This document shows, piece by piece, positions 55,287-64,000 of a stretch of 64,000 bases of DNA. The position numbers and the translations under genes are program-made. The notes beneath the pieces were generated by a model. It made no database searches and was not told the origin of the DNA. It saw nothing but the letters and a program-made list of their open reading frames with translations. Source of the DNA: Sinomonas sp. R1AF57 (GTDB lineage: Bacteria; Actinomycetota; Actinomycetes; Actinomycetales; Micrococcaceae); the NCBI RefSeq assembly GCF_002224485.1, contig NZ_CP022463.1, positions 1,924,239-1,988,238 of the forward strand, read 5' to 3'. Position 1 is the first letter of the stretch. Every line of letters begins with the position of its first letter.

Positions 55287-56594
55287 CGGGCCTCCTCGAG
55301 GTCGAAGTCTGCGCCCAGCGCCGCGAGCTTGTCCGTGAAGTGCTCGTAGCCGCGCTTGATGACGTCGATGCCGGTCGCGCGGGAGACGCCCTCGGCGGCG
55401 AGGGCCGCGATGAGGTGGCTGAAGCCCCCGCGGAGGTCCGGGATGTCGAAGTCGGCCCCGTGCAGCCTGGTGGGGCCGGAGATCACGGCCGAATGGAGGA
55501 AGTTGCGCTGGCCGAACCGGCACGGGACACTGCCGAGGCACTCGCGGTGGACCTGGATGGTGGCCCCCATGCGGCGCAGCGCTTCGGTGAAGCCGAACCG
55601 GTTCTCGTACACCGTCTCGTGCCTGGGTGAGGGCGACGACGAGCGGCTGCTGCCAGTCGGTCATGAAGCCGGGGTGGACGTCGGTCTCGAGGACGAGCGG
55701 GGAGAGCTTGCCGCCGCGGTGGTAGAAGCGGATCCCGTCGTCCTCGATCGCGAGGCCGCCGCCGAGCTTCCGGAAGACGTTCAGGAACGTCATCATGTCC
55801 CTCTGGCTCGCGCCTTCGACGAAGATGTCGCCGCGGGTCGCGAGCGCCGCCGAGGCCCACGAGGCGGCCTCGTTGCGGTCCGGGAGGGCGCGGTGCCGGT
55901 ATCCGCCGAGCTCGGGGACGCCCTCGATCCTGATCGTGCGGTCGGACTGGACGCTGATGAGCGCACCCATCTTCTGCAGCACCGCGATGAGGTCGATGAC
56001 CTCGGGCTCGGTCGCCGCTCCGGAGAGCTCCGTGATCCCCTCGGCGCGGGCCGCACTCAGGAGGACCTGCTCGGTCGCGCCGACGCTCGGGTACGGGAGG
56101 GAGATCTTGGCGCCGCGCAGGCCGCGCGGCGCGGAGATGCTGATCCCGCCGGGGCGCTTGTCCACGACGGCGCCGAACTGCCGCAGGACGTTCAGGTGGT
56201 AGTCGATGGGCCGGTCCCCGATGCGGCACCCGCCGAGGTCCGGGATGAAGGCCTCGCCGATCGCGTGGATGAGCGGCCCGCAGAGCAGGATCGGGATGCG
56301 CGAGTCGCCGGCGTGGGCGTCGATGTCCGCCACGTGGGCCGTCTTGGCTTCCTTGGGGTCGAGTGTAAGGTCTCCGGAGACCTCGTCACGCTCCACCGAC
56401 ACGCCGTGCAGCTGCAGCAGGCTCGTGACGACCTCGACGTCCTTGATCTCCGGGACGTTCCGGAGCACGGACGGCTCGCTGCCCAGGAGGGCCGCCACCA
56501 TGGCCTTGGGAACGAGGTTCTTCGCCCCGCGGACGGTGACCCTCCCCGAGAGGGGAACGCCGCCACGGATGGTCAGGACACTGCTCATCTGCAC
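55283..56594 (-). pseudogene. murA: UDP-N-acetylglucosamine 1-carboxyvinyltransferase murA, frameshifted
   Basis: Makes the first committed peptidoglycan precursor. Residues 1 to ~324 are in one frame (SSVLTIRGGVPLSGRVTVRGAKN, catalytic Cys in LGGCRIGDRP, GFMTDWQQPLVVALTQA). The rest continues in another frame from about 55618 (HETVYENRFGFTEALRRMGA to the stop at 55283). Compared with E. coli MurA about seven residues between the two parts are missing, so a deletion of about 20 bases between CAG and CAC is likely. The flanking sequence is otherwise intact. Either an assembly error or a real inactivation. The GTG at 56594 follows GAGGA. Confidence 0.9.
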
Positions 56595-56725
56595 CTATTC
56601 CTCAATATGGCCCCCACAGCCTGCCTGCATCCCACGCCGGGCGGCGTCAGGACCCTGCTAAGCATAGAAGCTCGCGTCCGGCGAGGTGAAAACCGCCGGA
56701 CGCGAGCCTCAGGTCAGCGCTCGGA

Positions 56726-57325
56726 TCAGGTCCGGGCGGGCAGCGTGGTGGGCTTGAAGGACGGCCGGGCGGCCTCGTACGCGGCGATCTCATCCGCATG
56801 CTGGAGCGTGAGGCCGATGTCGTCCAGGCCCTCGAGGAGGCGCCAGCGCGTGTAGTCGTCGATCTCGAACGGTGCGACGAGGTTCCCGCAGCTGACGGTC
56901 TTCGACGTCAGGTCGACCGTGATCTGGGTCCCCGGGTGGTTCTCGAGCTCCTTCCAGATGAGCTCGATGTCGTCCTGGGCCACGACCGCGGCCAGGAGCC
57001 CCTGCTTGCCGGAGTTGCCGCGGAAGATGTCGGCGAACCGGGAGGACAGGACGACGCGGAACCCGTAGTCCTTGAGCGCCCAGACCGCGTGCTCGCGGGA
57101 CGACCCGGTACCGAAGTCGGGGCCGGCCACGAGCACGGAGCCGGCATCGAACGGAGCCTGGTTGAGGATGAAGGAGTCATCCTTGCGCCAGTTGGCGAAC
57201 AGGGCGTCCTCGAATCCGGTGCGCGTGATGCGCTTGAGGAACACGGCCGGGATGATCTGGTCCGTGTCCACGTTGCTCTGCCGCAGCGGGACGCCGATGC
57301 CGGTGTGGGTGGTGAACTTCTCCAT
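56726..57325 (-). CDS. leuD: 3-isopropylmalate dehydratase small subunit
   Basis: Small subunit of isopropylmalate isomerase in leucine synthesis. The 199-residue protein has the N-terminal [23 protein letters not shown] and the swivel-domain [22 protein letters not shown] (residues ~69-90). It follows leuC by 13 bases and works only as a heterodimer with it. The C-terminal segment ([20 protein letters not shown]) is the usual one. Confidence 0.96.
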   Translation of the reverse strand: MEKFTTHTGIGVPLRQSNVDTDQIIPAVFLKRITRTGFEDALFANWRKDDSFILNQAPFDAGSVLVAGPDFGTGSSREHAVWALKDYGFRVVLSSRFADIFRGNSGKQGLLAAVVAQDDIELIWKELENHPGTQITVDLTSKTVSCGNLVAPFEIDDYTRWRLLEGLDDIGLTLQHADEIAAYEAARPSFKPTTLPART

Positions 57326-57338
57326 GGCGGGGTCCTTC

Positions 57339-58766
57339 CTAGACGGCGGTGGTAGCGGGGACGGCGGCGAGGTCCGACGGCGACGACAGGGTCCCGCGGA
57401 CCGCGGTCGCCGCGGCGACCACCGGCGAGACGAGGTGCGTCCGGCCGCCCTTGCCCTGGCGGCCCTCGAAGTTGCGGTTCGACGTCGAGGCGCACCGCTC
57501 GCCCGGGGCCAGCTGGTCCGGGTTCATGCCCAGGCACATGGAGCACCCGGCAAAGCGCCATTCGGCGCCGAACTCGGTGAAGACCTTGTCCAGCCCCTCG
57601 GCCTCGGCCTCGAGGCGGACGCGGGCGGACCCGGGCACCACCATCATGCGCACGTTCGGATCCTTGGTCCGGCCGCGGACGATCTCCGCGGCCGCGCGCA
57701 GGTCCTCGAGGCGGGAGTTCGTGCAGGACCCGAGGAAGACCGTGTCGACGCGGATGTCCTTCATCGGCGTGCCGGCGGCGAGGCCCATGTAGTCGAGGGC
57801 GCGGCGCGCAGCGGCCTTGGCGTTCTCGTCGGCGAAGTCATCCGGGTTCGGCACCGCCTGGGAGAGCGACACGCCCTGGCCGGGGTTGGTGCCCCACGTG
57901 ACGAACGGCTCGAGCTCGTCGGCGTCGAGGAAGACCTCGGCGTCGAACACCGCGTCGTCGTCGGTGCGGAGCGTGTTCCAGTACTCGACCGCCGCGTCCC
58001 ACTCGGCGCCCTCGGGTGCGTGGGGGCGGCCCTTCATGAACTCGTACGTGGTCTCGTCCGGGGCGACCATGCCGGCGCGTGCGCCAGCCTCGATCGACAT
58101 GTTGCAGATGGTCATGCGCGCTTCCATGGAGAGCGCGCGGATCGCGGACCCGCGGTACTCCAGGACGTAGCCCTGCCCGCCGCCGGTGCCGATCTTGGCG
58201 ATCACGGCGAGGATGATGTCCTTGCTGCTCACGCCGGGCTTGAGGGTGCCCTCGACCGTGACGGCCATCGTCTTGAACGGCTTGAGCGGCAGGGTCTGCG
58301 TCGCCATGACGTGCTCGACCTCGGACGTGCCGATGCCCATCGCAAGGGCGCCGAAGGCGCCGTGGGTGGAGGTGTGGGAGTCGCCGCAGACGATGGTCAG
58401 TCCGGGCTGGGTCAGCCCCAGCTGCGGGCCCACGACGTGGACGATGCCCTGCTCCTTGTCGCCCAGGGAGTGGAGGCGCACGCCGAACTCCCTGCAGTTC
58501 GTCCGCAGCGTCTCGATCTGGGTCCGGCTCGTCGGGTCCGCGATCGGCTTGTCGATGTCGATCGTCGGCGTGTTGTGGTCCTCCGTGGCGATCGTGAGGT
58601 CAGGCCGGCGCAGCGGGCGTCCGGCGAGGCGGAGCCCCTCGAAGGCCTGCGGCGACGTGACCTCGTGGACGAGGTGGAGGTCGATGTAGAGGAGGTCGGG
58701 CTGGCCGTCCTCGCCCTTGCGCACCACGTGCGCGTCCCAGACCTTCTCGGCCAGTGTGCGTCCCAC
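57339..58766 (-). CDS. leuC: 3-isopropylmalate dehydratase large subunit
   Basis: Large subunit carrying the [4Fe-4S] cluster. The 475 residues have the cluster-binding cysteines in [13 protein letters not shown] (near residue 350) and [12 protein letters not shown] (near residue 412), plus [17 protein letters not shown] near residue 135. The GTG at 58766 with GGGAG 8 bases upstream is chosen; the frame open to 59555 runs into the divergent iclR gene. It is transcribed away from an IclR regulator gene, as in most actinobacteria. Confidence 0.95.
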   Translation of the reverse strand: MGRTLAEKVWDAHVVRKGEDGQPDLLYIDLHLVHEVTSPQAFEGLRLAGRPLRRPDLTIATEDHNTPTIDIDKPIADPTSRTQIETLRTNCREFGVRLHSLGDKEQGIVHVVGPQLGLTQPGLTIVCGDSHTSTHGAFGALAMGIGTSEVEHVMATQTLPLKPFKTMAVTVEGTLKPGVSSKDIILAVIAKIGTGGGQGYVLEYRGSAIRALSMEARMTICNMSIEAGARAGMVAPDETTYEFMKGRPHAPEGAEWDAAVEYWNTLRTDDDAVFDAEVFLDADELEPFVTWGTNPGQGVSLSQAVPNPDDFADENAKAAARRALDYMGLAAGTPMKDIRVDTVFLGSCTNSRLEDLRAAAEIVRGRTKDPNVRMMVVPGSARVRLEAEAEGLDKVFTEFGAEWRFAGCSMCLGMNPDQLAPGERCASTSNRNFEGRQGKGGRTHLVSPVVAAATAVRGTLSSPSDLAAVPATTAV

Positions 58767-58868
58767 GGCCCAGCTCCCTTCGGCAGTCGCCCTCACGGCG
58801 GCCTGGAGGGCCGCCTGTCCTACAAGTGGACCAGCCCTCCGCACGGGGGGCCACTCCGCTGACTTGCA

Positions 58869-58883
58869 TCTCAGATAATGAGA
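58869..58883. promoter_or_regulatory. Palindrome over the iclR promoter, candidate IclR operator
   Basis: TCTCA-N5-TGAGA is a perfect 5-base inverted repeat in the divergent leuC-iclR gap. The spacer and right arm contain GATAAT (58874-58879), a good -10 for iclR, so a bound regulator would block its own promoter and could act on leuC. NdgR/LtbR-type regulators bind this intergenic gap in Streptomyces and Corynebacterium. Confidence 0.5.
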
Positions 58884-58898
58884 CGCCAATATCAACCT

Positions 58899-59618
58899 AT
58901 GGACAATTCTAGCGGTGTCGGAGTGATCGACAAGGCCGCGCTCGTTCTCGACGCCCTCGAGGCCGGCCCGACGACCCTGGCCCAGCTCGTGGCCGCGACC
59001 GGCCTCGCACGCCCCACGGTCCATCGGCTCGCGCTTGCGCTGGTCCACCACCGTCTCGTGAGCCGCGACATCCAGGGTCGGTTCGTCCTCGGCTCCCGCC
59101 TCGTCGAGCTGGCCTCGGCGGCGGGCGAGGACAGGCTCATTGCGGCGGCCGGACCGATCCTCGTCCAGCTCCGGGACGCGACAGGCGAGAGCGCGCAGAT
59201 CTTCCGCCGCCAGGGAGACTGGCGCGTGTGCGTGGCCTCGGCCGAGCGCCCGGTCGGCCTGCGGGACACCATCCCCGTCGGGACCCAGCTGAGCATGAAG
59301 GCCGGCTCGGCGGCGCAGGTCCTCGTCGCCTGGGAGGACCACGACCGGCTCCTCGAGGGCCTCAACCAGGCACGCTTCACCCCCACCGTCCTCGCGGGCG
59401 TGCGACGGCGCGGCTGGGCCCAGTCGCTCGGCGAACGCGAGCCGGGGGTCGCCTCGGTCTCCGCACCGGTCCGCGGCCCCTCGGGACGGGTCATCGCGGC
59501 CGTGTCCATCTCCGGGCCCATTGAGCGCTTGACCCGCCAGCCGGGCCGCCAGCATGCTGAGGTGGTCTGCAACGCCGGACGGCTCCTGACCGAGGCCCTG
59601 CGCAAGGGCAACGACTGA
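58899..59618 (+). CDS. IclR-family regulator (NdgR/LtbR position)
   Basis: An IclR regulator of 239 residues from ATG 58899. The N-terminal winged helix ([39 protein letters not shown]) is followed by the IclR effector domain. The gene diverges from leuCD, the invariant location of NdgR (Streptomyces) and LtbR (Corynebacterium), which control leucine and tryptophan genes. The start at 58899 is about 20 bases from the -10, giving a very short leader; ATG 58878 in the promoter itself is less likely. Confidence 0.9.
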   Translation: MDNSSGVGVIDKAALVLDALEAGPTTLAQLVAATGLARPTVHRLALALVHHRLVSRDIQGRFVLGSRLVELASAAGEDRLIAAAGPILVQLRDATGESAQIFRRQGDWRVCVASAERPVGLRDTIPVGTQLSMKAGSAAQVLVAWEDHDRLLEGLNQARFTPTVLAGVRRRGWAQSLGEREPGVASVSAPVRGPSGRVIAAVSISGPIERLTRQPGRQHAEVVCNAGRLLTEALRKGND

Positions 59619-59665
59619 CCGCGCCCGAGCGCAGCGGACCTGCCGGCTCGAGCCAGAGGAGTGCC

Positions 59666-60220
59666 ATGTCCGTCAGGAGCGAGTACGCCGTCTTCCTGCG
59701 GGGCGTGAACGTCGGGGGCATCACCGTCAAGATGGCGGCGCTGCGCGAGGCGCTCTCGGCGCTCCCCGTCGAGGGTGTCACCACTCTGCTCGCGAGCGGG
59801 AACGTGGTCCTCGCCACCCGCCTCGGCGTGAAGGAGCTCAAGAGCCGCGTCGAGCAGGCGCTCAGGGACGCGTTCGGCTACGACGCGTGGGTCATCGTCC
59901 TGGACCGCGACGACGTGAGGTCGCTCATCGACGCCTGCCCCTACCCGGCCGACGATGCCTCAACCCACTCCTACATCACGCTGTCCTCCGACCCGGCGGC
60001 ACTCGACGAGCTGTGGGACGCCACGGCCGGGGACGGGACAGACGAGCGCGCGCGGCTCTCTCCCGTCGCGACGGCGTGGCGCTGCCCGAAGGGCTCGACA
60101 CTCGACTCGCCGATGTCCAAGGCCACCGCCAAGCCGAAGTTCAAGGCCACCACGACGACGCGGAACCTGCGCACGCTCCTGAAGGTCCAGGCCGCCTTCC
60201 CTCCGGAGCCCGCGGCCTGA
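59666..60220 (+). CDS. DUF1697 domain-containing protein
   Basis: A 184-residue protein matching DUF1697 ([24 protein letters not shown] start), a small cytoplasmic family of unknown function. Conserved segments [18 protein letters not shown] and [15 protein letters not shown] are visible. AGAGGAG precedes the ATG by about 4-5 bases. It is convergent with the GTPase pair, with 12 bases between stops. No operon partner suggests its role. Confidence 0.88.
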   Translation: MSVRSEYAVFLRGVNVGGITVKMAALREALSALPVEGVTTLLASGNVVLATRLGVKELKSRVEQALRDAFGYDAWVIVLDRDDVRSLIDACPYPADDASTHSYITLSSDPAALDELWDATAGDGTDERARLSPVATAWRCPKGSTLDSPMSKATAKPKFKATTTTRNLRTLLKVQAAFPPEPAA

Positions 60221-60232
60221 GACGCCCCCTGG

Positions 60233-61849
60233 TCAGCCGCGGGCGTCCTCGAGCGCGGAGACGAACCGCGCGTGACGGCCGATCGCCTCGCGCACCGGAT
60301 CGACGACCTCTCGCTGCGCGACGCTCCGCACGGCCTCGGTGAGCCTGCGGCGGGCCTTCGCCGCGCGCCGTCGTGCGCTCAGCGCTGCGAACGGCGCGAG
60401 GAGCACCGACAGGGCGAGGCCCGTCACGATGCCCGCGACGATCAGCAGCGTCGGCACCGGCCACCCCTCCACGCGCGGGGTCTCCGGCACGGGCAGCTGG
60501 AGGAATCCGAGGCCCGCGAGGGCGCCCAGCCACACGAGGCCTCCGACCGCCGTGACGAGGGCGAGCCATTGCACAGCGTTCGCCAGGCCCCACCACCAGG
60601 CGCGGCGCCTGGCGCCGAGGTCGGTGCCTGCGACGGCGAGGTCGAGCGCGTCGGAGAGCCTGTCCCGGCCCTCCCGGGCCGCCGAGCGGATGAGCGCGCG
60701 CCACGGCCCCGGCGCGCCCTCGCTCGCGGCGTCGGCGAAACCCCGGACGGCGGCGTCCGTGCGGGCCCGTTCGGCTGGCGAGGGCGGGGGCAGCGACGTG
60801 CGGCTGGCGCTCGGCGTGCCTCCTGTCCTGGTCAGGCCGAGCCGTGCGAGCGGGTCCCGGCCGACCTTCCGTACCCACCGGATGAGGGGCCAGCCGGTGC
60901 GGGCGGCGGCCTCACGGCGGGTGTGGACGCGCACGGCCTCCACGACGAGCGGAACGTTCGCCGCCGCGCTGAGCTGGTCCGCGAGGCGCCTCACGGAGCC
61001 GGGGGATGCGCCCGCGGGCGTCCCGTCGCCGGAGGCCGCCGCGAGCGTGCGCGCGGCGGCGGTGACCTCGGCCGCAAGCCGGGCGGCGGCAGCCTGGTTT
61101 CCGGCCGCCACGCGCCTGACCGCGCCCCGGACAGCGCCGACGCCGTGGCCCGTGAGGGCGGACGCGGGAACGATGTCCACGCCCTCGAGCCCCTCCGCGT
61201 CGAGCAGCGAGCGGAGGGAGGCGAGCACGTCGGGGAGATCCTCGGCGCCGAGGCGGTCCGTCTGGTTCAGGACCGCGAGCGTGACTGCGTCGCGGCCCGC
61301 CAGCGGAGCGAGGAATCCCGCGTGCAGCGCGTCGTCGGCGTACTTCTGGGGGTCGAGGACCCACACGAGGACGTCGACCATGCCCACGAGCCGCTCGACC
61401 GTCTCGCGGTGCTCCCGGACCGTCGAGTCGAAGTCCGGCAGGTCGAGCAGGATGATCCCGCTCCGCTCGTCCGCGAAGCCCTCGACGGGAGGGGCGAGGT
61501 GACGGCGCGCCACGCCGAGCCAGTCGAGCAGCGGCCCGCTCCCCTCGGCGCCCCAGACCGCGGCGAGCGGCTCGTCGGTCGTGGGACGGGTGGCGGCGGC
61601 CGTCGCGATCCGCTCGCCGAGCACGGCGTTGAAGAGGGAGGACTTCCCGCTGCCGGTCGCCCCGAAGAATCCCACGACCGTGTGCTCGCGGGAGAGCGAG
61701 CGGCGCGACGCTGCCCGGTCCAGGACCCCGTAGACCGCGGAGAGGGCCTCGGCCGGGAGGACGCCCTCGGCGAGCTCGCGCGCTTCGTTGAGGGCCTCGA
61801 GCCGGTCGTCGAGGCGGGACGAGCGGCGCTGGCCGCGGTGGCGGCTCAC
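60233..61849 (-). CDS. Dynamin-like membrane GTPase (second of a pair)
   Basis: A 538-residue GTPase-domain protein. The P-loop is FFGATGSGKSSLFNAVLG (residues ~63-80). The G3 site reads LLDLPDFDS rather than DxxG, and the G4 site is LNQTDRLG rather than NKxD. Two or more membrane segments lie near residues 420-450 and 470-495 (WLALVTAVGGLVWLGALAGL, PTLLIVAGIVTGLALSVLLA). This domain order resembles bacterial dynamin-like proteins. The GTG at 61849 overlaps the upstream gene stop by 4 bases, so the two are co-translated and may form a heteromeric complex. No function is established. Confidence 0.75.
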   Translation of the reverse strand: MSRHRGQRRSSRLDDRLEALNEARELAEGVLPAEALSAVYGVLDRAASRRSLSREHTVVGFFGATGSGKSSLFNAVLGERIATAAATRPTTDEPLAAVWGAEGSGPLLDWLGVARRHLAPPVEGFADERSGIILLDLPDFDSTVREHRETVERLVGMVDVLVWVLDPQKYADDALHAGFLAPLAGRDAVTLAVLNQTDRLGAEDLPDVLASLRSLLDAEGLEGVDIVPASALTGHGVGAVRGAVRRVAAGNQAAAARLAAEVTAAARTLAAASGDGTPAGASPGSVRRLADQLSAAANVPLVVEAVRVHTRREAAARTGWPLIRWVRKVGRDPLARLGLTRTGGTPSASRTSLPPPSPAERARTDAAVRGFADAASEGAPGPWRALIRSAAREGRDRLSDALDLAVAGTDLGARRRAWWWGLANAVQWLALVTAVGGLVWLGALAGLGFLQLPVPETPRVEGWPVPTLLIVAGIVTGLALSVLLAPFAALSARRRAAKARRRLTEAVRSVAQREVVDPVREAIGRHARFVSALEDARG

Positions 61850-63609
61850 GCGGCCCCGCCGAGACGGGCCAGCCCGCCCGCCGCGGACCGCAGGCCTCCG
61901 GCGGCGCTGGCATCGCGTGCCGAGTCCAGGCGGGCATCGAATCGCCCACGCTCCTCGGCGAGCAGCCGCTCGCAGCGCGCGGCCAGATCAGCGCGGGCCG
62001 CCTTGGCCAGGCGTCGGACGGCGTCTTCCCCGAACACTGCCTCGAGGACCTTCTGGCCCACGAGGGCCGTCCCAGCCGCAATCCCGCCCTCTGCCAGGGA
62101 CAGGCCGCCGGTCATCGAGAACACGACGACCATGAGGGCCGCGCCCAGTCCGTTGATGCCGAACGACAGCCAGCGTGCCCGGCTGCGCTTCTGGGCGCCC
62201 TCGCGGCGGATGAGCTCGAGCAGCGCCCCCTGCCATGCGCGGACCTCCTCCGCCGCGCGGTCGGCGAAGCCCGTCGAGGCCGCGGAGAGGTCGTCGCGGC
62301 CGAGCAGGGCGCGGCCGGCCGGGTCGGAGCGCCAGCGCCGGTCCGTGTCCTCCGCCGCCGTGCCTGCCTCGTCGACGATGACCGCGAGCAGCCCGCTCTC
62401 AATGGCGGTTTCGACCCGGGCGACCGGCGCGGGCTCGCCGCGGAGGAACGCTCCGATCCGGTCCCGCGCCCGCCCGATCCCCTGCTCGATCCCACGCACA
62501 AGCTCTCCCGTTCCCACGAAGTCCTGCCACCGCGCCAGCACCTCGCCGCGCAGGAGCGCGCCGTCCTGCGTCGCCAAGGCGATGCGTGCGAGGGCCTGGC
62601 CGTAGGCGGCCGCGGCGTCGGACGCGAGCTGCCGCGCGGCGTCGTCCTGGGCGTCGACTGCGGCTGCGACGGACTCCACCCGCGACGCGAGTGCCCGCAC
62701 CGCGCCGTGCAACGTGCGTCGGGCCACGGCGGAGCGCTGGGCCGCGTCTTCGGCGAGGCCCTCGAGCCAGGCCCTGATCGGCGCCGTGGCCCCGGCGGGC
62801 AGCATGCCGAGGCCGTCGAGGCGGGCTTCGGGCACGACGAAGAGGCGCGCGTCGCCGAGGCCCCGGCGGCCCAGCATGCCGAGAAGGTCGGCGGACACCT
62901 CCTGCTCGGCCTCCGGAGGCACGCGGTCTAGCACGACGGCGACGAGGATGTCCCGTTGGGCCGCCTCGGCAAGGATCCGCCAGGGGACGGCATCGGCGTA
63001 CCGGTTGGCGGTCGTGACGAAGAGCCACAGGTCGGCGGCGGAGAGGAGCTGGCCGGCCAGGCGGCGGTTGTCGTCGGCGACGGAGTCGACGTCCGGTGCG
63101 TCGAGCAGCGCCAGGCCCTGCGGGACGGAGTCTTCGGACAGCAGGACGATCGAGCCTGCATCCGCGGAGTCCGGCGAGGGTCCGGCGGCCCGCGCGGGCA
63201 CACCGGGCCCCGTCCGGCTTCCCCGGATGCGTGCGAGCCCGGGCAGGATGCGCGTGTCTTCGAACCAGCGCGCGTCCTCGGGGTGGTGCAGGAGCATCGG
63301 CCGGCGGGTGGTGGGGCGGACGGCGCCCACGCGGGTCACGGGGTGGCCCACGAGCGCGTTGACGAGCGTGGACTTGCCGGCGCCCGTCGAGCCGCCGACG
63401 ACGGCAAGCAGCGGTGCGTCGAGGCTTCGGTAGCGCGGCAGGATGTAGTCGTCGAGCTGGGCGACGGCTGCCGCGGCATCGGCGCGAGCGTCCGCGGCCC
63501 CGGCGATCGCGAGGGGGAGGCGGAGGGCCGCGAGGCGGTCTCTCACGTCCGCGAGGAGACCGAGCGCGTCTGCGGGCGGAAGGCCTCCTGATGGGATCTG
63601 AGAGCTCAC
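61846..63609 (-). CDS. Dynamin-like membrane GTPase (first of a pair)
   Basis: A 587-residue protein with P-loop VVGGSTGAGKSTLVNALVG (residues ~67-85), a conserved-threonine segment (VRPTTRRPM), and a G3-like LLDAPDVDS. The G4 motif is degenerate (VVLDRVPPE). A helical region follows, then a hydrophobic hairpin near residues 480-525 (INGLGAALMVVVFSMTGGLS, IAAGTALVGQKVLEA), the typical paddle-like membrane site of dynamin-like proteins. Two coupled unlike copies are the arrangement known for DynA/DynB and IniA/IniC. The GTG at 63609 has a nearby weak ribosome site. Confidence 0.75.
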   Translation of the reverse strand: MSSQIPSGGLPPADALGLLADVRDRLAALRLPLAIAGAADARADAAAAVAQLDDYILPRYRSLDAPLLAVVGGSTGAGKSTLVNALVGHPVTRVGAVRPTTRRPMLLHHPEDARWFEDTRILPGLARIRGSRTGPGVPARAAGPSPDSADAGSIVLLSEDSVPQGLALLDAPDVDSVADDNRRLAGQLLSAADLWLFVTTANRYADAVPWRILAEAAQRDILVAVVLDRVPPEAEQEVSADLLGMLGRRGLGDARLFVVPEARLDGLGMLPAGATAPIRAWLEGLAEDAAQRSAVARRTLHGAVRALASRVESVAAAVDAQDDAARQLASDAAAAYGQALARIALATQDGALLRGEVLARWQDFVGTGELVRGIEQGIGRARDRIGAFLRGEPAPVARVETAIESGLLAVIVDEAGTAAEDTDRRWRSDPAGRALLGRDDLSAASTGFADRAAEEVRAWQGALLELIRREGAQKRSRARWLSFGINGLGAALMVVVFSMTGGLSLAEGGIAAGTALVGQKVLEAVFGEDAVRRLAKAARADLAARCERLLAEERGRFDARLDSARDASAAGGLRSAAGGLARLGGAA

Positions 63610-63680
63610 GCCCCCATCATGCCAGCAGGCTCCCTCGCCGGCCCGGCGGCCGACACGCCGCGGGAGCAGCCGGGACAGCA

Positions 63681-63710
63681 GAAGGGCCCGGTCCGAGGAC
63701 CGGGCCCTTC
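63681..63710 (-). terminator. Terminator after the first tRNA-Glu
   Basis: A perfect 13-base-pair stem (63681-63693 with 63698-63710) with a 4-base loop lies 7 bases beyond the 3' end of the tRNA on the minus strand. It also separates it from the GTPase pair. Confidence 0.7.
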
Positions 63711-63716
63711 TCGAGG

Positions 63717-63789
63717 TGACCCCAGCGGGATTCGAACCCGCGTTACCGCCGTGAGAGGGCGGCGTACTAGGCCGCTATACGATGGGGCC
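63717..63789 (-). tRNA. tRNA-Glu (anticodon CTC), copy 2
   Basis: A 73-base cloverleaf on the minus strand. The acceptor stem pairs GGCCCCA with TGGGGTC, the anticodon stem CCGCC/GGCGG encloses CTCTCAC with anticodon CTC, and the T arm is GCGGG-TTCGAAT-CCCGC. The discriminator is A and CCA is not encoded. It is identical to the second copy over its whole length. Confidence 0.96.
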
Positions 63790-63844
63790 TCGCCTTTTCT
63801 CCCCTGAGGGAGGATTTCCGCCTTCCCGCAAGGGAGGGCAAGAA

Positions 63845-63876
63845 GAAGGAATTCGGGCATCCGCCTGAATTCCTTC
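63845..63876 (-). terminator. Hairpin immediately after the upstream tRNA-Glu
   Basis: A 14-base-pair stem (63845-63858 with 63863-63876, one G-T pair) with a 4-base loop begins two bases after the tRNA end, followed on the minus strand by TTCTTCTT. It may terminate or define the 3' end of the upstream tRNA. Confidence 0.65.
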
Positions 63877-63877
63877 G

Positions 63878-63950
63878 TGACCCCAGCGGGATTCGAACCC
63901 GCGTTACCGCCGTGAGAGGGCGGCGTACTAGGCCGCTATACGATGGGGCC
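63878..63950 (-). tRNA. tRNA-Glu (anticodon CTC), copy 1
   Basis: A 73-base tRNA on the minus strand, identical in sequence to the copy 88 bases downstream, with anticodon CTC for GAG codons. CCA is not encoded. GAG is by far the commoner Glu codon in this GC-rich genome, which fits duplicate copies. Confidence 0.96.
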
Positions 63951-64000
63951 GTGTACTTTACCTGACCGTCAGACCGCGTTTTCCCGCGGTCATCAGGAGC

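Noticed and set aside
55283-55612. Separate 109-residue gene after murA
   Set aside because: It is the displaced C-terminal part of MurA. Its apparent start lies inside a conserved MurA segment, so it is better treated as one broken gene.
63606-63860. 84-residue minus-strand frame over the tRNA-Glu region
   Set aside because: It crosses a tRNA gene and its terminator; frames of this kind over tRNAs are a classic false call.

Overview
The window is high-GC actinobacterial chromosome. Gene content and order (fasR-fabD-fabH-acpP-fabF, rpsP-khpA-rimM-trmD-rplS-lepB, leuC-leuD-murA-plsC-gpsA-ddl-thiL-recG, smc-mutM-rnc-rpmF) point to the Micrococcaceae, an Arthrobacter or Sinomonas-like organism; that genus-level placement is inference. 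Coding density is very high. Many neighbours share 4-base ATGA or GTGA stop/start overlaps, and GTG starts are common. I see no insertion sequence, prophage, CRISPR array or plasmid gene. The window is essentially core chromosome.

Layout: 1-2043 is the end of aceE (pyruvate dehydrogenase E1). 2201-7234 is the type II fatty-acid synthase cluster with its PucR/FasR-type regulator; a near-identical 18-base box lies upstream of both the regulator and fabD. 7353-13606 (minus strand) holds DUF3145, xerC, dprA, comM, yraN, DUF2469 and rnhB. 13603-17769 (minus) is a lepB-lepB-rplS-trmD-rimM-khpA-rpsP run. 17966-20598 carries a hypothetical gene, a two-domain VOC/dioxygenase-type gene with an operator-like palindrome in its promoter, and an amidohydrolase. 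A TPP riboswitch controls thiC (20735-22492). Between thiC and ffh is an unusual 21-base-period array that inverts in its middle. A glucose-6-phosphate dehydrogenase homologue follows.

25973-29719 holds two complete amtB-glnK operons in tandem, each preceded by half-sites with the 11-base periodicity of GlnR boxes. 29997-37297 holds an MFS transporter, ftsY, and a probable carboxylate-catabolism locus (MHS transporter, LysR regulator, CaiB-type CoA-transferase, crotonase-fold enzyme). 37303-44094 (minus) holds smc, mutM, rnc, rpmF, a YceD-family gene with a probable ATT start, and coaD. 44163-46126 is an aminotransferase coupled to a spermidine-synthase-like gene. 46136-51672 (minus) holds two small hypotheticals, rsmD, recG, a DAK2 protein and thiL.

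51752-58766 holds a DUF3515 lipoprotein, ddl, gpsA, plsC, murA, leuD and leuC. The murA reading frame is broken by what looks like a ~20-base deletion. An IclR regulator (NdgR/LtbR position) diverges from leuC. The window ends with a DUF1697 gene, two coupled dynamin-like membrane GTPases with degenerate G motifs, and two tRNA-Glu(CTC) genes.

The most useful follow-ups are the murA frameshift, the inverting 21-base array, the paired fatty-acid operator boxes, the tandem amtB-glnK operons, the non-canonical ATT start and the dynamin-like pair.
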